A program made the translations under genes and the position numbers. The notes beneath the pieces were generated by a model. That model did not search any database. It had not been told where the DNA came from and saw only the letters and a program-made list of their open reading frames with translations. This document shows, in pieces, positions 61,059-64,000 of a stretch of 64,000 bases of DNA. Source of the stretch: Eutypella sp. D-1 (Eukaryota; Ascomycota; Sordariomycetes; Xylariales; Diatrypaceae). The stretch covers positions 682,001-746,000 of the forward strand of contig JAJTTP010000004.1 in the NCBI GenBank assembly GCA_023313575.1, written 5' to 3'. How positions within the stretch are numbered: the stretch's first letter is position 1; every line of letters begins with the position of its first letter.

Positions 61059-62925
61059 GTCACTTCAACAAGGAAATCACTTTTTTTCGACACCTTCATC
61101 TTCCAGGGAAGCCCCCTTCGCGAAGATTACCCAAAAAAGAAGCTACAGAACCACGTTCGAACCGGTGAGTATATTTGGTTTATTTTACTTGATTTTAAGT
61201 TTTGTTGTTAGCCCTTGACGATACAGTGTGGTGTATGAGATCCCGCCTGTTTTGCCTCGATAGAAATCTCGGTTCCAGAGAGGAAGGAGGGGCTGGCCGC
61301 CTGTTTTTTTCATCACCACCATAATACGACACCGCACATCCACGGGATTGGGACCAGACTCGAGACAGATCCGACTTGATTGTTTCAACGGCATTTTTTC
61401 TTCCCCGGGCCGATTCCTGGTATCAGCACTTTTCAGGCATCCCTCTCATGTTCACCATTATCGGGCTTCTTCTTCTTGGCGATAGTGACAGCTCTGGCAA
61501 CCAAACATCAAGCAGCCAAACACAACAGCAAAGAATAACGGACTCCACCATGACGCCCGCTATTGCGACCATTTTGTATTCCATCCCGGCCAGACAAACC
61601 ATCTCGGAAAATTTACTCTTATAATACACACGCACACACACACAAAGCTCTTATGATGTGGGCGGCAGTGCGTACGTTGATTGAGACCCAGAAAAACCTC
61701 CAAGGGTACTGCAGCATGTGCAAGGGTCTCCGTCCTATCAGCGCTCCGATCCATAGCCGCATGGTCGCAATTCGGCAACTATCCATTGGTTGTCGTCACA
61801 TCGCACACTTCCCCCCCACGTCACTCTAAAGAAAAAAATAATAATAGCCAGTTCTAGCTGGGCTTAGGGAGGTGCGACTTTCCCAAACGATTCGACAGTA
61901 TATACTTAGGTGTATATTTGCGGGATTGCTTGGATGCGGAGATGGGCAGTATAATGACGCCACGACCACTACTTGCCCAGAAGAAAAACTCCTCATGTTG
62001 AAGCCCAACGGAGCAGAGTCCGTTTAGACACATCTCTGCGCCAAGCCCTTTGGAGAGCCAGAATGCACGAGGATGGGATGACCTAAACCACCGGCAGAAT
62101 GGCCTTTTCGGCTTTTCTGACGCAACTCGACTCTCCTCATCTCTCCACTGCTCTTCATCTATCACCGTCATCACAAACCTCCTGTTATCGGACTTTATAG
62201 CAATGGGATACCGCCAATTATATACACTCAGACAAAATCCCTTCCGGTCGCGGGGCTTAAGTGCATCGGCAAAATTGTCACTTGAGTCGTGCAAAGAGGT
62301 CGCAATTGGACATGCATGAGGATGACAGATACCTACTCCAGGAAATTTCCGCCGGAGCCGCCCACATACTATTGTCTAACACCTTTCAGCACATGTGACG
62401 CCTATCTGGTGCGCTTCATTTTGTTCGCCTATCAGGATTCGGCGCAACATCGCAATTATGATATCTTGGACGGATTTTGGACGGCGTCCCCCACTGATAA
62501 GAAACACCGGAGTCCACGAAGGGAAATGGAAAATTAGGCCCAAGACCAGGGATCACAACCTTAGCGTCACCACCCCGCATTTGCTTGTTCCATTGCATGC
62601 CCAGAAGAGCCGGGGCATCTAGGCCAGAACTTAGCACGCCACCACCTGCATTAGGCCAGCCCATCCTGGAGTTGTTGTACATTTCGATTTAGATACTGGG
62701 ATCACGAGATTCGGTTTTTCATGTTGTCCACTATGTTTTTTTACGAAAGGAAATCCATGCGATTCAGAGACGCTCCTTTAGTCTTGGTTATACTAACATC
62801 GAATTCACCCTGTTTAGTAAAACCCGACTTGTGATACGAGCTTTGAGGAGCGCATTGCTGCTCTCCTCGCCGTTCATAAACGAAGCCAACCCATCCAGAT
62901 ACGGCTAGCGCACCGTTTGCCTGAC

Positions 62926-63989
62926 ATGGGCCTGCTTTCCGATTTCGACGATAGACAAACACAAATCGAGTCTGAGGCCGAAACGTACCATCCTTATGAA
63001 TATCAGACGGAGAATAACTCTTCATGGGCCGGTGCTCTCCCGGTGAAGCAGTATGTCTCGTAACTAAGAAGCTCCGCCTGGAAATGAGACTAACCACTTT
63101 TCTCTAGGGGCTTGTATGACCCGGACTTGGAAAAGGATGCCTGCGGCGTGGGATTTGCCTGGTATGCAGGCGACACTCCTTTCCTGAGCATCTATTAAGT
63201 AACACTCACTGATTCTCTGAACAGCCATATCAAGGGCCAGGCAAGTCATAAAATTGTTAGCGATGGTAAGTCCCTACAACCCATATCCACAGAAACCAAC
63301 ATACTAACGGTATAAAGCCCGCAACCTACTATGCAACATGACCCACCGAGGAGCAGTTGGCTCCGATGCTCGAGATGGCGATGGAGCAGGTGTTATGACT
63401 TCTATCCCTCACAGGTTCTTTATCAAGAATTTCGAAAAGGAGGAGGACATTAAGCTTCCTCCTCAGGGTCAATATGCTGTGGGGAACCTGTTCTTTAAGC
63501 CAGATGAGGAGACGCTGGATGAATCGAAGCGGCAACTGGAAGATGTTGCCGAGTCGCTGGGGCTGCGAGTTTTGGGATGGCGAAAACCTCCTGTAGACTC
63601 TTCCCTCCTTGGCCCTGCTGCATCCTCGCGCGAACCTATCATCCTGCAGCCATTCGTGGTGCTCACTTCTGCTTATGGCTCTGGTACTGCTCCTAAAATT
63701 ACAGACCCAGAGAAATTTGATGAGAGGCTGTTCGAGAGACAGTTGTACGTGCTCCGGAAGCGTGCTACCCACACCATCGGCCTTCATAATTGGTTCTACA
63801 TCTGCTCCTTGTCGAACAAGAATATTGTTTACAAGGGCCAGCTTGCCCCTGTCCAAGTCTACTCTTACTATCATGACTTGGTAAACGCCGATTATCAGGC
63901 ACATTTTGCCTTGGTTCACTCCCGGTTCTCTACGAATACCTTCCCCTCCTGGGACCGTGCCCAGCCGCTGCGCTGGGCTGCTCACAATG
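62926..63989 (+). CDS. GLT1: glutamate synthase (GOGAT), N-terminal part, 3' truncated by the window
   Basis: Exons 62926-63050, 63108-63161, 63225-63265 and 63318-63989; introns 57, 63 and 52 bases. A further intron opens with GTGTGT at 63990 and the window ends inside it; the frame otherwise stops at 63997. The ATG at 62926 is preceded by an in-frame TAG. The 297 visible residues are the glutaminase domain: a 53-residue propeptide, then the nucleophile Cys54 in KDACGVGFACHIKG, followed by CNMTHRGAVGSDARDGDGAG, HNWFYICSLSNKNIVYKG and HSRFSTNTFPSWDRAQP. The enzyme makes two glutamates from glutamine and 2-oxoglutarate using NADH, in nitrogen assimilation. The complete fungal protein is about 2100 residues, so roughly one seventh is here. 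Confidence 0.95.
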
Positions 63990-64000
63990 GTGTGTAAACT

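Larger units (their letters stand above)
55413..62925. other. 7.5 kb gene-free stretch upstream of GLT1
   Basis: No coding region can be supported. The longest frame (221 codons, minus strand 57066-57731) lacks family motifs. The stretch includes C11 (58291-58301) and (GT)8 (59791-59806) runs and a CT-rich tract at 60987-61058. It contains the APC15 upstream region and the whole promoter of GLT1. Confidence 0.5.

Overview
This window is nuclear DNA of a filamentous ascomycete (Pezizomycotina). The genes carry short introns, mostly 50-120 bases, with GT...AG ends and CTRAC/CTAAT-type branch sites just before the acceptor. The gene families also fit: a PTH11-like rhodopsin-domain receptor, a Dal5-type transporter, an NLR-like WD40 protein, fungal Apc15 and a PL1 pectate lyase. 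I cannot fix the genus from sequence alone.

Layout. Bases 1-1713 are the 3' end of a large WD40 protein, probably an NLR-type STAND protein. A stretch of about 13.6 kb with no supportable gene follows (1714-15344). It ends in an oligopurine/oligopyrimidine-rich leader in front of an uncharacterised Ser/Pro-rich protein (15345-17036). Next come an F-box protein with transglutaminase-like and YccV-like domains (18259-20299) and, convergent with it, a secreted pectate lyase (20810-22135, minus strand). From 24.7 to 43.6 kb the region looks accessory: a Dal5-family MFS transporter, a DUF3632-like protein, a TauD/TfdA dioxygenase directly followed by an alcohol-oxidase-like GMC enzyme, and a PTH11-like seven-helix receptor. 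These genes sit in long gene-poor and partly AT-rich stretches.

From 44.4 kb rightward the genes are core eukaryotic functions: exocyst SEC6, GINS subunit PSF3, mitochondrial Mn superoxide dismutase, tRNA-Gly(UCC), the SNARE BET1, the APC/C subunit APC15 and the start of glutamate synthase GLT1 (its catalytic Cys54 follows a 53-residue propeptide). The window therefore crosses from an accessory region into a conserved housekeeping region.

How genes may work together. The core genes are not a pathway. In the accessory part, the clearest functional pair is the tandem TauD-like dioxygenase (409 aa) and AOX-like GMC oxidase (603 aa). A hydroxylation step followed by oxidation of the resulting alcohol would make chemical sense; the transporter and receptor could supply uptake and sensing. 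That link is inference. I rebuilt all multi-exon models by hand from splice signals, reading phase and family motifs, and every internal junction is phase-consistent. The least certain points are the 3' part of the transporter gene (an in-frame TAG overlaps the donor region) and its 5-nucleotide microexon.
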